Origin: Pelargonium tetragonum
Taxonomy: Eukaryota > Streptophyta > Magnoliopsida > Geraniales > Geraniaceae
Assembly (NCBI GenBank): GCA_036897445.1
Contig: JAYMTL010000013.1
Span: forward strand, 149,102-213,101
Direction: 5' to 3'
DNA length: 64,000 nucleotides
Below are positions 12,161 through 24,818 of the stretch, one piece after another. Positions within the stretch are counted from its first letter, which is position 1. Each line of letters opens with the position of its first letter. The position numbers were made by a program, and so were the translations under genes. A model generated the notes under the pieces. That model made no database searches, was not told the DNA's origin, and worked only from the letters and a program-made list of their open reading frames with translations.

Positions 12161-14771
12161 TTGAATGTGGTCAGGGATCTTATCAGGTAGGCGTTTAGCA
12201 GTTAATTATTGTACGTCATTAGTAGCAGGGACAAAAGTTGTTTAGGGCTTTTCTGTCTGTCATCAAACCGGGACTTTAAACCTTTTCATGACTGAGTAAT
12301 GCGTGAAGCGGTATTAAAAAAAATACAAATGTAAAAGCTCCCTTTACCCTTTTATGAAGGATTTTCGTACAAAAAACCTATCTAGAATATAAAAAAGAGT
12401 TTTTTTATTCTACTCGTTACAACACTTGATACAAAAACCCTTGCGCGAAATCCTACTTTTACTCATAAGATTCCCCCTTGTATTAAAGAGCAGCTCCCTA
12501 CTTAAATTTTAAATAGGTATAACTTCAGTCAAGATTTTGCTAAGCAAGCTGCTTTTCGAACTCATTCAATTTCAATAAGTCTTTAGCCAAGAAAGCCCCA
12601 TCTCGTTTCAGTTCTCTTTTAATCCTGAGCGCAGTAAAACGGGCTTAGAGTTGATTTTCGGATAATTTTTGGCTTATTTTTAAAAGAAATTAACTACTTT
12701 TAAATCCGCTTTATTGGTGGAAGACCCCGCATTATGTATGCCTAGACTTTCTTATTCCTGTTAAGGTAGCAGAGTCCTAACTGGAGTAAAGTTTTAGGCC
12801 CGGGTATAATATAGGTAATTGAAAGGTTAAAACTAAGTACACAAAAATATAGATTCATAGGAGTTTGTTATAAGGTTAGATATCTATCTTGGAAATTCTC
12901 AGGTCTAGATAGTAAGGTTCTGATTCTGTTATAGCAAACTGCTAAGTAAAACACGCAATTTACATCGAATTTGAAACCCTGTAAGTAATTAAAAAGGAAA
13001 GTTATAGCCCCCTAATGAACCGGCAAGGACTTTATCTTTAGTCTAAAGTCTAATAAAACTAAGCTTTAGGAAAGCACTCAAGCTCCCTTTTAGTGTTTGT
13101 AATCCCTCTAATACTAGTAAGAAGCAAAGAAGTGCTACAGCTTTAGTAAAGGAAAGATCCTGCTTTTAAAGTTAAAGTCCTCTAGGGTACTCGGTAATAA
13201 AAAACGCTTGAGTATTTCAGTCGACACCTCATAGAGTATTAATTTGCATTTTCACTGCGCAGAATTTGCAAGCTTAATTTTGGGTTTAAAAGCAGGTCCT
13301 TTTTCATTTTTATTATATAGATCCATAGCCTGCCTCGCTATACTTTTGACTCAAACTCAGGAGTTCTTTTGCGCCCCACTCTCACTACGAATACTGTAAA
13401 GCCAGTAAGCCTAAAATGAAATGGAATTCTTTTGCTTGGTGTAATAAAAAGCCTTCTAAAAAGGGAAAACTAGAACAACTGCATTTAGATATAAAGGAAC
13501 TTTATGCGCGGGTTAGCCTACAAAAACCCGAAATCTTGTTCTTGTTGACGAGGATGTATATAGTGGATCCTTTTAAAAAGCTAAACATTAAAAAGAGCCC
13601 CGTTAAGCAAAATTTCTCGCCCCGCCTATACTAAAATACGGAATTAATTGCTTATGAATAGCTTAGTAAAAGCCTTCGTTAAACAAGAGCTCTTAAGGGG
13701 CATGCATTTCTAAGTTTTAGAAAACTTATATATATATTCTATCCACTCAGGTCTTCCCAGAACAAGGGCTTCGAAGGTTTTTCTAGATTTTATTATGCAC
13801 AAGCTAACGTAGATTTTTCTTTTTAGTGTAAATAGCAAAAAGTTCTTTTTCACAGGATTTCTGACATCCTCTTATTTTTGAAACCTGAAACGAGAACCTA
13901 CTAAGGACTGGTTTAATTATCTATAAAAGTAGGACCTTGGATCCCCGGGGTTCGCCAATTCATTCATAGATCCTGGGTTTACGAGTTTTATATTGTGGTG
14001 ACTACTTTTAAGCTTCCCTTATTTATGGAAACTACCTTTAGACTTTCAGAGGACCCTGTTAGGGAGAAATTTAGAGCACTTGTTTGTAATTACAGAAAAA
14101 ACGGGGTTAGATACTACCTCTGTTTAAAAGAATTTCCCTGTTTCCTAAGAAATACCTAAAGTGCGCACATTAGAGCATACTCGCAGCCCGGATAAGGCAA
14201 GTTTTTTTATACCGACAGCATTCTGTGAAGTAGGGTAAAAGCCCCTTTTGAGTATCCTGATATAGTCTGGCACTTGGAAAAAAAACTCTAGATACAAAGT
14301 AGCGGATATTTAGTGGTTTATTAGCAAGTTTTATATGCGCGTACTGAGGTTTCAACAAGTTAGCTATCTATATAGGAATTTCGTGTTTTTAAGGAAGCTC
14401 ACTCACGATATAAGGAAAACGCCTGAAACTAGACTCAGGGGTATTTGGTTTTAGGGCTTTAAAGAAGAAAAAAGAAGATTTAGACCCAATAAGGGTTATA
14501 TTACAATCGAGTCACTCCTTGCAAAAAGTTGGAAAAACTCCAAGCCCTCTTTTCCAACGGACACTGCACTCTTACGACTCTACAAGGTTCACTTTACCTG
14601 AGATAAAACAATAACCAGATAAAATGCTTGACGAACTTATATGAAAGGGTCGCAGGAGTCCCCATAAGTCAAGTCACTAACTTTGTTAACTTACGAAAAA
14701 TGTATCTAAGCCGGATAACATATAGGCGACTCTGCTTTTGGTCCGTAATAAGTGGCTTATTTTGACCTGTC

Positions 14772-14849
14772 TTCTTAAACTAACTGGACTTGAACTTTTG
14801 ATATTTATCTAATTTCCCTTTTGCTCTACCAAAAGGATACCTTATGACT
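14772..14849 (-). pseudogene. tRNA-Phe-like relic
   Basis: The minus strand reads TTTTGGTAGAGCA (GAGC at 14823-14826), then exactly 28 bases, then GTTCAAGTCCAGTT (TTC at 14792-14794). This is the spacing of an ordinary class I tRNA. The D-arm, the variable loop and T-loop TTCAAGT align best with plastid/mitochondrial tRNA-Phe. However, position 33 is A, the anticodon position reads AAT with GAA displaced by a base or two, and the acceptor and T stems do not pair. I read it as a decayed tRNA gene, not a working one. Confidence 0.55.
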
Positions 14850-15285
14850 TTAAAACACTACACATTTTTTAACTTATTGAACAAACCTTATACTAACCTA
14901 TTTAAGTTCTTCCTATATACTATGCTTGTACTTGAGAATTACATTACCTTGTTTTCTATAGAACATAAGCCCTCTAATTGTTAATTTAGCGTATACTTCT
15001 ATTTCATCTGTAACAAAAAGCATTTAATACTAAAGATTCATACTACGGCTATACTGAAAGTTGGCTCGAGAATGACAAAAAATTCACAAACTAGACTTAA
15101 GAAGTAAGATAAAAGAACTCACTATTTAAGTTAGGATTCCAAGCTACAAGACCCTCTATTTAAAAATGAAACTCCAAGAGCCTGGACTTTGTAGTATTTA
15201 AATATCCTTATCTCAAGTATAATAAAATGGTTTTCCATACCACAAATACTTAACTTTAATACAGGAAAGCACTACGCTTCAAAAT
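14850..15285. other. Gene-free spacer
   Basis: AT-rich sequence between the Phe-like relic and the reverse repeat copy. I see nothing in it that can be named. Confidence 0.4.
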
Positions 15286-15900
15286 CTAAAAACGACCTCT
15301 TCTTGTTTGTTGCTCTTTATCTTCACCATAACTATACCTCTTAACGTACCTAAAAGTCCAAGTCTTTGCATTATTAGGAGCTATACCAGTCTTTATATCT
15401 GTAGCTAGATTCTTCCTCTTTTTTTGGGACTTATCTGTACCCCTCGGCTTACAAAGGGTACTCTTGCAGCCTACATATACATTACTATAGTTATTGAGTA
15501 TATTCTTATCCTGAGTATTTACAGTAGTTATAGTTTTTAAGGGTAATACCTTCGGCCTTATGCTTTTTTAGGGAGGATACTAACCCTGTATTAGTAGTAT
15601 TTTGGTAAGTCCTTTTTACCAACGGGAGCTTTAGCGAGGTAATGTAATTAATATGTAGTTACTTGATTGTACATGCATGCTCTATATCCCCACCAATTAC
15701 TTGCTTCAACAACTTCTTTGTTGACACTTTGGTTTAGCAAGCTCCTTTGACTTACTCGGCCTAGACTTTTTAATTGATTTACTTGTTTTATTGGTTGACT
15801 TACTTTTTTATTCTTATTCACTTCTTAGGCTTACCTGCTGACTTAATCGACTTGTTTTATATACCCTTCTTTTTTAGAGATTAGAGAGTTATGGAATCTC
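15286..15900 (-). repeat. Reverse-oriented copy of the CAGTCGGGA repeat family (long, with linker)
   Basis: In minus-strand orientation this block holds the family's core boxes: ACCAACGGGAGC at 15619-15630, then a CATGCATGC near 15672-15680. The latter matches the 56.65 kb copy, which has CATGCAT at the equivalent place. CCCCACCAATTACTTGC follows, then repeated TTGACTTAC runs at 15747 and 15801. The 15.30-15.55 kb part is linker-like, including GGAGCTATA. On the minus strand, 15286-15567 is free of standard stops for 93 codons but has no ATG; it is lysine-rich (KKRKN) with a KTWTFRY stretch. That length is not beyond chance here. Confidence 0.5.
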
Positions 15901-18900
15901 TAGTATTGATCGCTGACAAAGGGCTTCTGAGTACCTAACTTTCTACAAAATTCCAGGAAATAACTCCAATCTTTCCCTAGGAAGCTTTTCAAGCCTTGAA
16001 TCGGAACCTTTAAAGTTTATATTAATTCTTTCGTTTCTCCGCCCTAGTGCCAGAGAAAAACCCTCCTATTTGTATTGCCTTGAAGTGCCCTCAATGTACT
16101 GCAGCAAAGGTTTACTAAAAAAACCCAGTATTGCTTTGAGCCTAAATTCGATAAAAGTCAGAATTATGCCAAGAGAGGGTTACCTTTAGAAAGCCCCTTT
16201 TACTTCGAAAAGTCTAGGAGGACTTTGAATAGCAGCAAACTGCATTTGGAATTCTTAAAGCGTAGAAAAAAGCCTTAGAACTTTTGTATTTGAGCAACAC
16301 TCCTGTAAGAGGCGCCCTTAAAAAAATCAAGGAGATATGACGAAAATCTAGATTATTGCTAGCAATTGTATAATAAAAGTCCTTAAAGGCCTAACCCAGT
16401 ATAGAACATTTTAAAGCCATGAAATTGAGCATTCCTAAATTAAGACCCTTAGTAGTCTTGTTTTCCCAAGTTTTAGAAAAAAATCTTCCAAAAAAGCTAA
16501 ATATTAGGGACACACTTATGATTTAAAGTGCTAAGCTCTCTTTACAAGGGGTCAGAATTGCTCCTTAAAAATCTTTTGTAATCCGGGGCTTTTTAAGCCG
16601 AATTTAGCGCTCGCTTTAAATTTGAAATATAATTATAGTCGCGACTCTTGCTTTACCAACCTCTTCGCTAGGATCCTGGCAGAGAGTATTAAAACAGGAT
16701 AATTAGAATCTTTGTTCAGTAGGACAAGCAAAAGCGTTTTCTATCTAAACAGCCCAAGTAGCGCCTGTTTCTGATAAAGGTTCAAAAGGCCTATTAAAAG
16801 TTTCTTTTTGAGTTGCCTAAAGAGTTTTAATCCCAGAGGGGTCTGTATACAAAAACGAAGCTGTTGAGTTTTTACTATCTGAGTAGCCCCTACCCTAGGT
16901 TCTATACAGAGATTTTAGAGAAATATGCTTTCATAAAAAAGGGCGGAAATGACATAAGGAGCCTCTTATTCAATAAACGGAAGGGGATTCTTAAAAGTCT
17001 TTTAAGTAGCGAAAGGGTCCCCTCTTCGAAGAGTCAAATTACCTCGGCATATCTCAATACGGGCGCTTATAACAACATTAGGAACGCCCTTTTTACCTCT
17101 TTTTTGAAACTTTATATAAGCAACCTGGGTTCCATAACAAATTCTGCTTGCGGGGTTGCGGGACCCCTTAAAGTAACAGCGTTTATAGTATGCTTTTACC
17201 TTGGGAAATCGGGGGAATCCCCACTATATTCAAAAAAATGATTCTAAAAGGTTAGTCCTTTTCTATTTCTGAGCATTCTTTATTTGAAAAACTACTAGCA
17301 TAGGCTTAACTTTTGTCTGATACTCCCTCTGTAAGAAAATCCTCGAATTACCCTATAATTTAAAACGCTTTAAAATCCTCGTTTTGAAATTCTGACCAAG
17401 CTTGCTCTAATATACTCACATTAACATGAGTTTCGATAGCCACAATCTACTATGCTACTCAAGGTAAGAGCCTTTTAAAAAGCATTCCCTGTCAAAAGGG
17501 GTTTCATTAAATCAACTTAGTTAGATTTAGTTAGAAGAAATTGAATGTCTCTGACTAGTATTGTATTCTAGGCTGCTGAACAAGTAACTAAAACGCTTTT
17601 ATTTACCAGAAGTGTGGAAGGTTCAAGTCTGTATAGGTAGGCTACCGACTCTTTTCAAAGCAATGATCTAAAGGTATTGAAGTTTTGTACAATTTTGGGT
17701 CCCTATAAAAAAGGGGTATGGCATTCCCCCATCCGGGAAGTTTTTCTAATAAGACTTTCAAATCTTACGAAGCATTCTTCATTGAGAAAACAATAAAGTG
17801 GAGTACTAAATTTATAGAGGTTTCTTGTCCATTACTTAATCTATCTTTTTTTTAGTTTTAGGGCCTAGTTTTCTTTGTGGGAAAAGGAAGGAGATCCGCG
17901 GAGTTAATGAGATTAAATAAAAAAATCTGAGTCTTATTAGCTGCTTTTTTGATAGAACACGGCAGGTGTAGAGATAATTAATAATAAGGAACTGCAAATT
18001 CCTAGTTATCTACTGGTAATAGGGTGGGAGTTTATACTACTTCTCATATTTAATTGCACAGATACCTTTAGAACAAGTTAAGGTGTCATTTTCTATTTAT
18101 CCGGGTTGGATAGAAAAGCTTCCATAATTAACACGGAAGTAGGTTATAGGTACTTAAGGGGGCTGGGCGAGACCTTTTGTCTGGTTAACTTTAAAGAAAG
18201 AGGGAATCCCTTGCCGAATTTGAAGACTTACGCTAAGGAAAAGTTATGTCACTTAAATTAGTATATCTTTTAAGAGAAAGATTTTTTTTAGAAAATCCGT
18301 ACCGCAAAGGTATTATACTTAGTTATTTAACCTTGGAACTTTTACGAGCGCCTGCTTATGGCAAGCCGTTATCCTTAGGGTAACCCGAGTACACACTTAT
18401 AACTTAATAGGTAGAAAAGATAAAAGAAAATAGAGGTGCCCCGTATACACAAATTTTTTTGCTTTGTTTGATATTTATATACCAAAAGTTCACGTGTCTT
18501 GATACAATAAACGCTTTTTCAAGGCTAACTGGGAATCACAAGCTTCCGGGAATGTATATGAATTACTAATGTTAGAAGCCACCGCGTAATAGAATGGCAA
18601 GTTTTACACTTTTTATAGAACTAAAACAAAGAAGGGACCTTTCTTCTCTTCTGCTTGAGATTCTTTAACTATTAAGAAATTCCTCTCGAATTTTGGCGGA
18701 ACTCCTTATATATACTCGTAATTTAGTTGTTCTAATTTTCTAATTAAGTATCTTTTCTTGTAAAATTAGGGTATAGATATAAATTGACTTCAGTTATCAG
18801 TTAGCGGATACTTTTCCAGGTAGTACTAAGTTTTTCCTGGGTTATTGGATAGAGTTCAATTACGAGTTGCGGATCATTGCATTTTTTAGAATTACTTCTG

Positions 18901-20400
18901 CTCTTTTCTATCTGAACGATTCTCTCCTTTTTTAAGTCTTACAGGGCTCCTATTCTCCGGGCAGTTTTTTGTTAAACACTTCCCTTAAGTCAAAATTTTA
19001 ACCTAACTCTGATATAAATCTGCAGAATTTCTTTTACTCTGATACTAGTCTTTACTAGAAAGGGAACAAGTAAACTCTTTTAATGAACCCGCGCGCTCTT
19101 ATCCTCTTATCCCTTGTCTTCTGGAAAGATGAAGAGGATCCCCTTGCATTTTTCAACCCCGTTATGGAAGTCCTAAGTTAGGCTTAAGTTAAGTATAGAA
19201 TCCCTGAAAGCTAGGGATAAACCGGAAGATTTTTGAGTCCTTTCAAAATACAACAAGATTTCATTTGTGTTTTTACAAGAAAGGCATAAGAGAGCAAGCA
19301 ATAGAGTTTCCTAGTTTTGCTATAAATTCCCACTCTACTCAAGCAATTAGGAGGGTCTCCTTAGGATTAAAACTCCTTTTATTACAGAGGGGATATTTAA
19401 ACTATACTTAGCTAGTTAGCAGACAATTCGATTGCATATGTTCAATGATAATTTTACAGCACTTTTATAATAGGAAGCCCTAAAAAAGGAGAGCTTATGA
19501 AAAAACTAAATCGTAAAAAAGCACTTTGCAAGGGAAATTCATCTAGGCCCTCCCGGAAGTTCTAAGTTAAGTAGAGTGAACTTTTAACTGCTACCTGGTT
19601 AGAGTTTTCCGCATAGTCCTGTGTAGACTTAGGGTAACAGCTGGACATTTCTAAATTCTCATAGGAAAAGAAAATCCCTTTCATTTTTAATTGATGAGAT
19701 GGGCTAAAGATTGAAAACCAAGAAAATTCTTTACTAATGTGGAATTTATCCTAGTCACAGGAGTAATGCCGCTTTAAGTTAAGCCCCCGGTTTCTGCCTT
19801 TATAAAGTTTTCTTAACTGTTACAGCGCATATCTTTGAAATAGGGTTTTTTGGCTTATAATTAGGTGTCTTATAGAAAATTTTGTATAGAGTCTACCCTT
19901 GTAAAATTTACAACGGGATGCTCGGTTCTACGAGGCTCTTTCAACATCTAAGCGAGGAGCCTAGGTTACCACTTTCTTTACACCATAATTTGACGAGTAA
20001 GACCGACACACCAGGAGCGAGAGAATCCGAGAAAAGTGGAATACTATGATATTAAGGACTCCTCTCGGGAAAGCTATGTCTTTTTGAGTTTGGGGTCCCT
20101 TTATAAAGCTAATCTGATAGCGTTTTTATAATATAGGTTATTGCCTTCAGTATTGGTAAGCGTTGAGAAGAGTTTTCCCAATTCCTTGTTAGGTGGTAAA
20201 GCCCCTTGAGGATTTGAAATCTTCTTCAAGAAGCGGGGTTCCCTTAAAAGGTGTAGACTTACTCAGTAAGAATCTGGTTACCTATTAAGAGAGTAGAGGG
20301 TTTCTTTATAGGCGCATCCATGACGGGGTTTTCGGTCTCCCTTTCTGCTTACTTTTTGAGATATAAAAAGCCACGGGCGGGGTATAAACACGTATGATCT
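15901..20400. other. Gene-free background DNA
   Basis: The longest frame of the window is at 16864-17241 (125 codons, TTG start). It has mixed composition, no ribosome-binding or family motif, and about one such frame is expected by chance. A hairpin with an 8-bp stem and a 7-base loop lies at about 17592-17614, just before a T-arm-like GGTTCAAGTC near 17618. Its loop lacks the features of an anticodon loop, so it was not called as a tRNA. A GGACTCC motif lies at 20056-20062. Confidence 0.45.
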
Positions 20401-20626
20401 TTAGATCATAAAAATCGCTTAAATAGAAAAAAGCTTTTATTTAGTATAATTTAGTCATAGGATTCCTTTTTTTAATTAAATTAATTAAAAAGTACAATTC
20501 TTCTTACTCTTTAAGTTTCCTTGTTAAATCCAAAAGCAGCCTAAAAGGAAATCGCGGGTTCAAGTCTTGTCAAAAAAGACACTTGATAGTTTCCCCTAGG
20601 ACCCCGTATATAATAGGTATAGAAGA

Positions 20627-20646
20627 GAAGCTCGAAGAAGCTCGAA
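20627..20646 (+). repeat. Tandem 10-mer, two copies
   Basis: GAAGCTCGAA is repeated twice in perfect tandem. It is probably a slippage duplication. Confidence 0.7.
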
Positions 20647-21980
20647 AAGGGTTTCTGGTTGTCCGTTTGTTTTATCTCGATCTGGAATTCCTTCCTTTAT
20701 AACTGTTCTGTAATATCTGACTAAGTTTAATTACGTAATAAAGTCTTTGTATCTTGCCCTCGAAACCCAAAGGAATCCTTTTTATTGACTAATAAGATTT
20801 TACAAGGAAAGCGGCGCGAGTGTTCTTACGTAGAAACCTAGTATAAGTTTTTTATAACGCACCCCGTCTAAAGGTGTGTATGTGGTACTTTTTCTTTTGC
20901 GGGAAAGCCTTTAATTAATAGATAATAGAAAGTCAGTAGTCTTCCTAGTGTTAGCGGGTATTCCCTAGGGCCCTTTTTGTTTCTTATTCCCAGGTTTGGC
21001 GTAATAAAATAAGGGCATACATAAGGAAGAGAGTTTTCCTGTTGTTAGCTTTTCTAATCTAAAGGAGGCTATAAAGAAAATGTATTGTATTAAATCGAAC
21101 GTAAAAGTATAAGGTAAAAAACCGGCTTACCGGAGACGCTAGCTTACGTTTGTTCACGGAGATGGTCTTACAAAGATTTTTGGTATAGCGGCAATAGTCT
21201 AGATTTGTTGTTAGCCTGAGTTCTATTCTTTTGTGTAAACAGTTCATCAAGCTTTTTATTGTTTTATTGAAAGTGGTGAGTTTCCGGTAAATGAAGTCAA
21301 GCCTAAGTCAAACGAACTAAGTTTCAAGGAGCAAAAGTTTAAAATCACCCTTTTTCCCTCGATATAAAGGCAAAAGAAATTCACTGATGCTGCATTAGAG
21401 GCTTTTCACTGATAAATTGTAATTACCAGGGTTTAACAAGAGGTGTTATAAACTAAGTAGGTTTTTAAAAGAATACTTGTGCTTTTGCGGGAATAAAATA
21501 AATAAGTAGAGAATCTACCAACAGGCGATACTCATAAAAAGGTGCTTGAATTATTTGCTTTTGTAGAGGGATCCACAGGAACCCAGGGAAGGCCCCGATT
21601 TTAGCTTTGCTTTGTAATATGTAAGTAAAGGATAAGCCTGCTCTCGTCAGGGTTTTTAAGTCTTGACTTTCTAGGTAAAGCTTAGGTTGTGTATCACTTA
21701 CGGAGGAGTTTCAAGTAGAAATGAGTTATTGGAGCTCCAAGTACAAGTTTTGACTTAAAAGGGATTGGGATTCTAATAGGATATTGTGAAGTTTGTTGCA
21801 CTTTATAGAAGGTAACCAAAAGGTAAATGAATAAAAGGACGGCTTTCAAGCAGGCGAATTAGCTCCTTTTTTTTGAGAACAAGGTAATAAAGCGTACCTT
21901 TAACCTTTTCCTTTTGTTAGTAAAACAGGTATAATACAGCCAAGCGGGGTTTATACGGGCCTAACTTAGGAATTAAACCT

Positions 21981-22004
21981 CTTTTTATTTAATTAAATAA
22001 AAAG
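21981..22004. repeat. Perfect 24-bp A/T palindrome
   Basis: CTTTTTATTTAA is followed directly by its exact reverse complement, giving a 24-bp perfect palindrome with no spacer. A similar imperfect A/T inverted repeat with a one-base centre lies near 20466-20490. Long spacer-free palindromes are prone to cruciform formation. Whether this one has a role is unknown. Confidence 0.75.
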
Positions 22005-22080
22005 GACCCTATTCCTTCATTATAAAACCCTTACAAACAAGTTCCACTTCAAGATTTTTGGATTTACAAATGAAGCTTCA

Positions 22081-22106
22081 AGGTTAACCCGAGTCTCGGG
22101 AGACCT
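22081..22106. other. G/C hairpin
   Basis: CCCGAG (88-93 of the 22000s) and CTCGGG (95-100) flank a single base, and an outer AGGT/ACCT pair (22081-22084 with 22103-22106) extends the stem. It is one of the more G/C-rich stems in the window. No T-run follows, so it is not terminator-like. Confidence 0.55.
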
Positions 22107-22174
22107 CCTTATCTTCAATTAATTACTTTAATATCCTTAGGAAGCCCTATTTTTTAGAGTAGTTTTATATAGGA

Positions 22175-22200
22175 CCTGCTTTTATCTTTGAAATTTGAAT
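22175..22200 (+). repeat. CCTGCTTTT...TGAAATTTGA element, copy 1
   Basis: The box CCTGCTTTT is followed a few bases later by TGAAATTTGA. The same two boxes occur in the same order at 41765-41787. Looser versions are seen near 13160, 13290 (minus) and 33690. It appears to be another worn short dispersed repeat. Confidence 0.4.
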
Positions 22201-24749
22201 GTAGGGTTAAACTTGTATCTTTTTTGAAGCTTGCAAGAGTACTCTAGTCAGGGAGCAAAGTCCTTGTAAATTTGTAAGAATTTTATTATATCATATTGTT
22301 TTGTTGTCAATAGGGCCTCTTTAATTTGAATTTGGAATTTATTCTCGAAGTTTGATAACTTTTCTTAGAAATAAAGTTCTATGCTGGGAGTAGCTATCAT
22401 GCGGATAGAGCTAACACTCGGGCTTCTAGGGTTTTTGGTCTATAATTATACCCTTAAGCAGCTTTCAAAAGCACCCGAAAAATAGAAAGAGGGTTCCTTA
22501 GGCTTTAGGAGAGTTTAGTACTTATTTTGTTAAGTCTTGGACAAGTGAGATTCCTTTTGGAATAGGTTTTACAGGATTTGGGAAATGAAAGTCGGAGAGC
22601 TCTCTAGTTTGGATTTTCTCGAATTTAGTTCATTAAAAAGGGAAACGCCTCTTTCTCGGGTAATTTAGAGGTTAGTTCCTCTTCTCCTTTAAGGAATTGC
22701 TAGGAATTTCATAGCTAGGACTTCCTAATTCTGGGTTTTAGAAAAATCTTGTGGTTAAGGTATAAACCTAAATCCGTTTTTAACTACTGTTGAGTAAGTA
22801 CAAGAATTCTTAAAGGGGGTCTCATACTCTGTAAACCGGGATCTTGTCCACGTTTTAGCTTTCTTACAAGAAAGATGTGAGAAGTAGTTCTAGAGAGTTC
22901 CAAACTCAAACACTTATTCTTTTCTAGGAAATTGTGCTGTAGTCATTTCAATCCCTATTACTTAATTCATTTGAAAATCCAGTAATAACTTCAAAAAGGA
23001 ATTCTAAGTCTTTATTATAAAAAACCAGACAAGCCCCTAATATAAGCTAATACAAAAGCACTAAAATTTTTTCGGGATTTGAGTCGGACTACAACCTCTA
23101 AAAAGGATCAAAACCTCGGAAAGACACCTGCAAAAGCGCGATTTATAATAGAAGTTACACAATCCTTTATCCCTTTTATTCTTAAACGGGGTTTGGTCAT
23201 ATTGGAGATTTTCAATACCAAAATAAAAACTCTTTGTGATTCCATATAGGTAAAATCAGACCCTTCTTAAATTTCTCTTAATAGGGGATTCTTTTTCTGA
23301 ATCCTGTTTTTTAGGTCTAGCCGAGGAGAACTCTTATAAGGGCCTTAAGGAAGGTTTCTATACAAGCAATTCGTTGAATATCATAGCTAATTTTGAGGTA
23401 AAGAATTGACTCTTTTGGACAAACTTCCATAACTCCTGCCTCAAGCTATCCTTATTAAAGTGAATGGAGTAAAATAGAAGGCTTTTAAGATCTAAACAGA
23501 CAAAAGTACTAAGACTAAATATAGAAATTGCTTTGTTAAATTTGTTAAAAAGGGTCCTTCTACTTTTGGGTATTAAAATTTGTAGCCTTTTGACTCGGAT
23601 CCCCTTGGGCCTTGTTGATTAGAGAAACTTCCTTTTCTTTTTTGCTTAACTTTTCTAACGTAGTATACTCAGTGTAGGATTCTCGGAAATTCAAAGCCTT
23701 TTTAGGGCCCCATTTCTTAGTTTTTAGAGTTTTTGTTATACAGATCCTTATCTCAGCGGGATAACCCTCAATCTAATATCGGACTCTTAAATTAAAGCTC
23801 CTTACCGGATTTAAACCAAAAATCCTGGGCTCTATTTACTTTTCGTACAGCTCTTATGATATAAAATCTTGTATTGCCTTAGATAGAAACAGGGGTACAA
23901 AAAAGTTACAAACAAAAAAAGTTTGCTGAAGTAGTTTCATTTTTGTAATTATATTCCTTAATTGGCCTTATTTTAGACAGCATATAGCTGCCGTTTAAAT
24001 CTTGTTTAAATTATCAAGTAGCAGGACTGGGGCGCGATCCCATAAAAGGAGTCTCAGACTTTCTGTCCCTGTCTATTTAAGGTTTTTGATTTTTCCTTTA
24101 TTGTCCTGCATATTTAGATCAGTATTCATAATGGGTTTCAGGGGTGTAATATTTCTTAGGGGATACTCCGCATTTCTCGGTAACAAGGGTCGGATCCCAG
24201 AGGAGTTCCCCTATTCTTGACATATTTTTAGATAGAACGAATCTCTATATTGTACTCTTATTTCCTTTATAGGACATTTTTTGGTGTGAGATAGGATATA
24301 AAAAGGATTCGCATTGTATAGTGTATCCGACTTCCCTTAAAGGGTTTTCCAGATTTATGCACGAAATATAGGATTACTGTCCTCTATAGTAAGTATAACT
24401 TACATATTTTAAGTATTTTAAGAAGGAGTCCTTATTTTCTTACTTAACGGGTTCCAGGATTGATTTGATGGCGCTATTACTGGGCACTCTAAACTACTTT
24501 TTTGGCACGAATCTATACCTTTAACCTCTACAGAAATTGAAAGTGCGGGTACAAGGGGTTCTTATCCAACAAAAGAACTTTATATACGATCTAACTAGTT
24601 AGTATTCTAAAATTGAGTAAACTTATCTGACTAGGAATTTACGAAAAGTCTTTTCAAGAGAGATTAAGATATTAGATGTCCGTAGTGTTTGGAAAGATTC
24701 GTTATATTTTTTAATCTAGAGCTCCTCGGTGTTTTGAGATTTTATAAAA

Positions 24750-24818
24750 GACTCCTTTTTACTCCGTACAGGACTAAATTGAGGTTCCTGTAAAAACCCG
24801 GTTCTTTAAAAATCGGAG
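24750..24818. other. Nested inverted repeat
   Basis: An outer GACTCC/GGAGTC pair encloses an inner TACAGGA/TCCTGTA stem with a 12-base loop. The two nested stems would fold as a branched or stacked hairpin. The outer arms use the same GGAGTC-type motif that is scattered through the window, so the structure may be two facing copies of that motif. Confidence 0.5.

Larger units (their letters stand above)
8831..14771. other. Gene-free background DNA with short repeat elements
   Basis: No gene was recognised. The most open frame, at 13416-13634 (72 codons, lysine-rich), has no recognisable motif. Two related elements at 11001-11130 and 11975-12160 are listed separately. A GGACTCC motif lies at 10394-10400 and a GGAGTCC motif at 14655-14661. 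Boxes of the form CCTGCTTTTAAA occur near 13160 and, on the minus strand, near 13290. Confidence 0.5.

Noticed and set aside
16864-17241. Longest frame, 125 codons, TTG start
   Set aside because: About one frame of this length is expected by chance at this base composition; no motif, no ATG, no ribosome-binding site and no neighbour supports it.
17570-17650. tRNA gene ending in GGTTCAAGTC
   Set aside because: The hairpin upstream has an 8-bp stem and a loop with C where a purine is needed at position 37; no D arm at usual spacing.
20500-20590. tRNA gene around GGGTTCAAGTC
   Set aside because: No D arm and no anticodon stem at the required distance.
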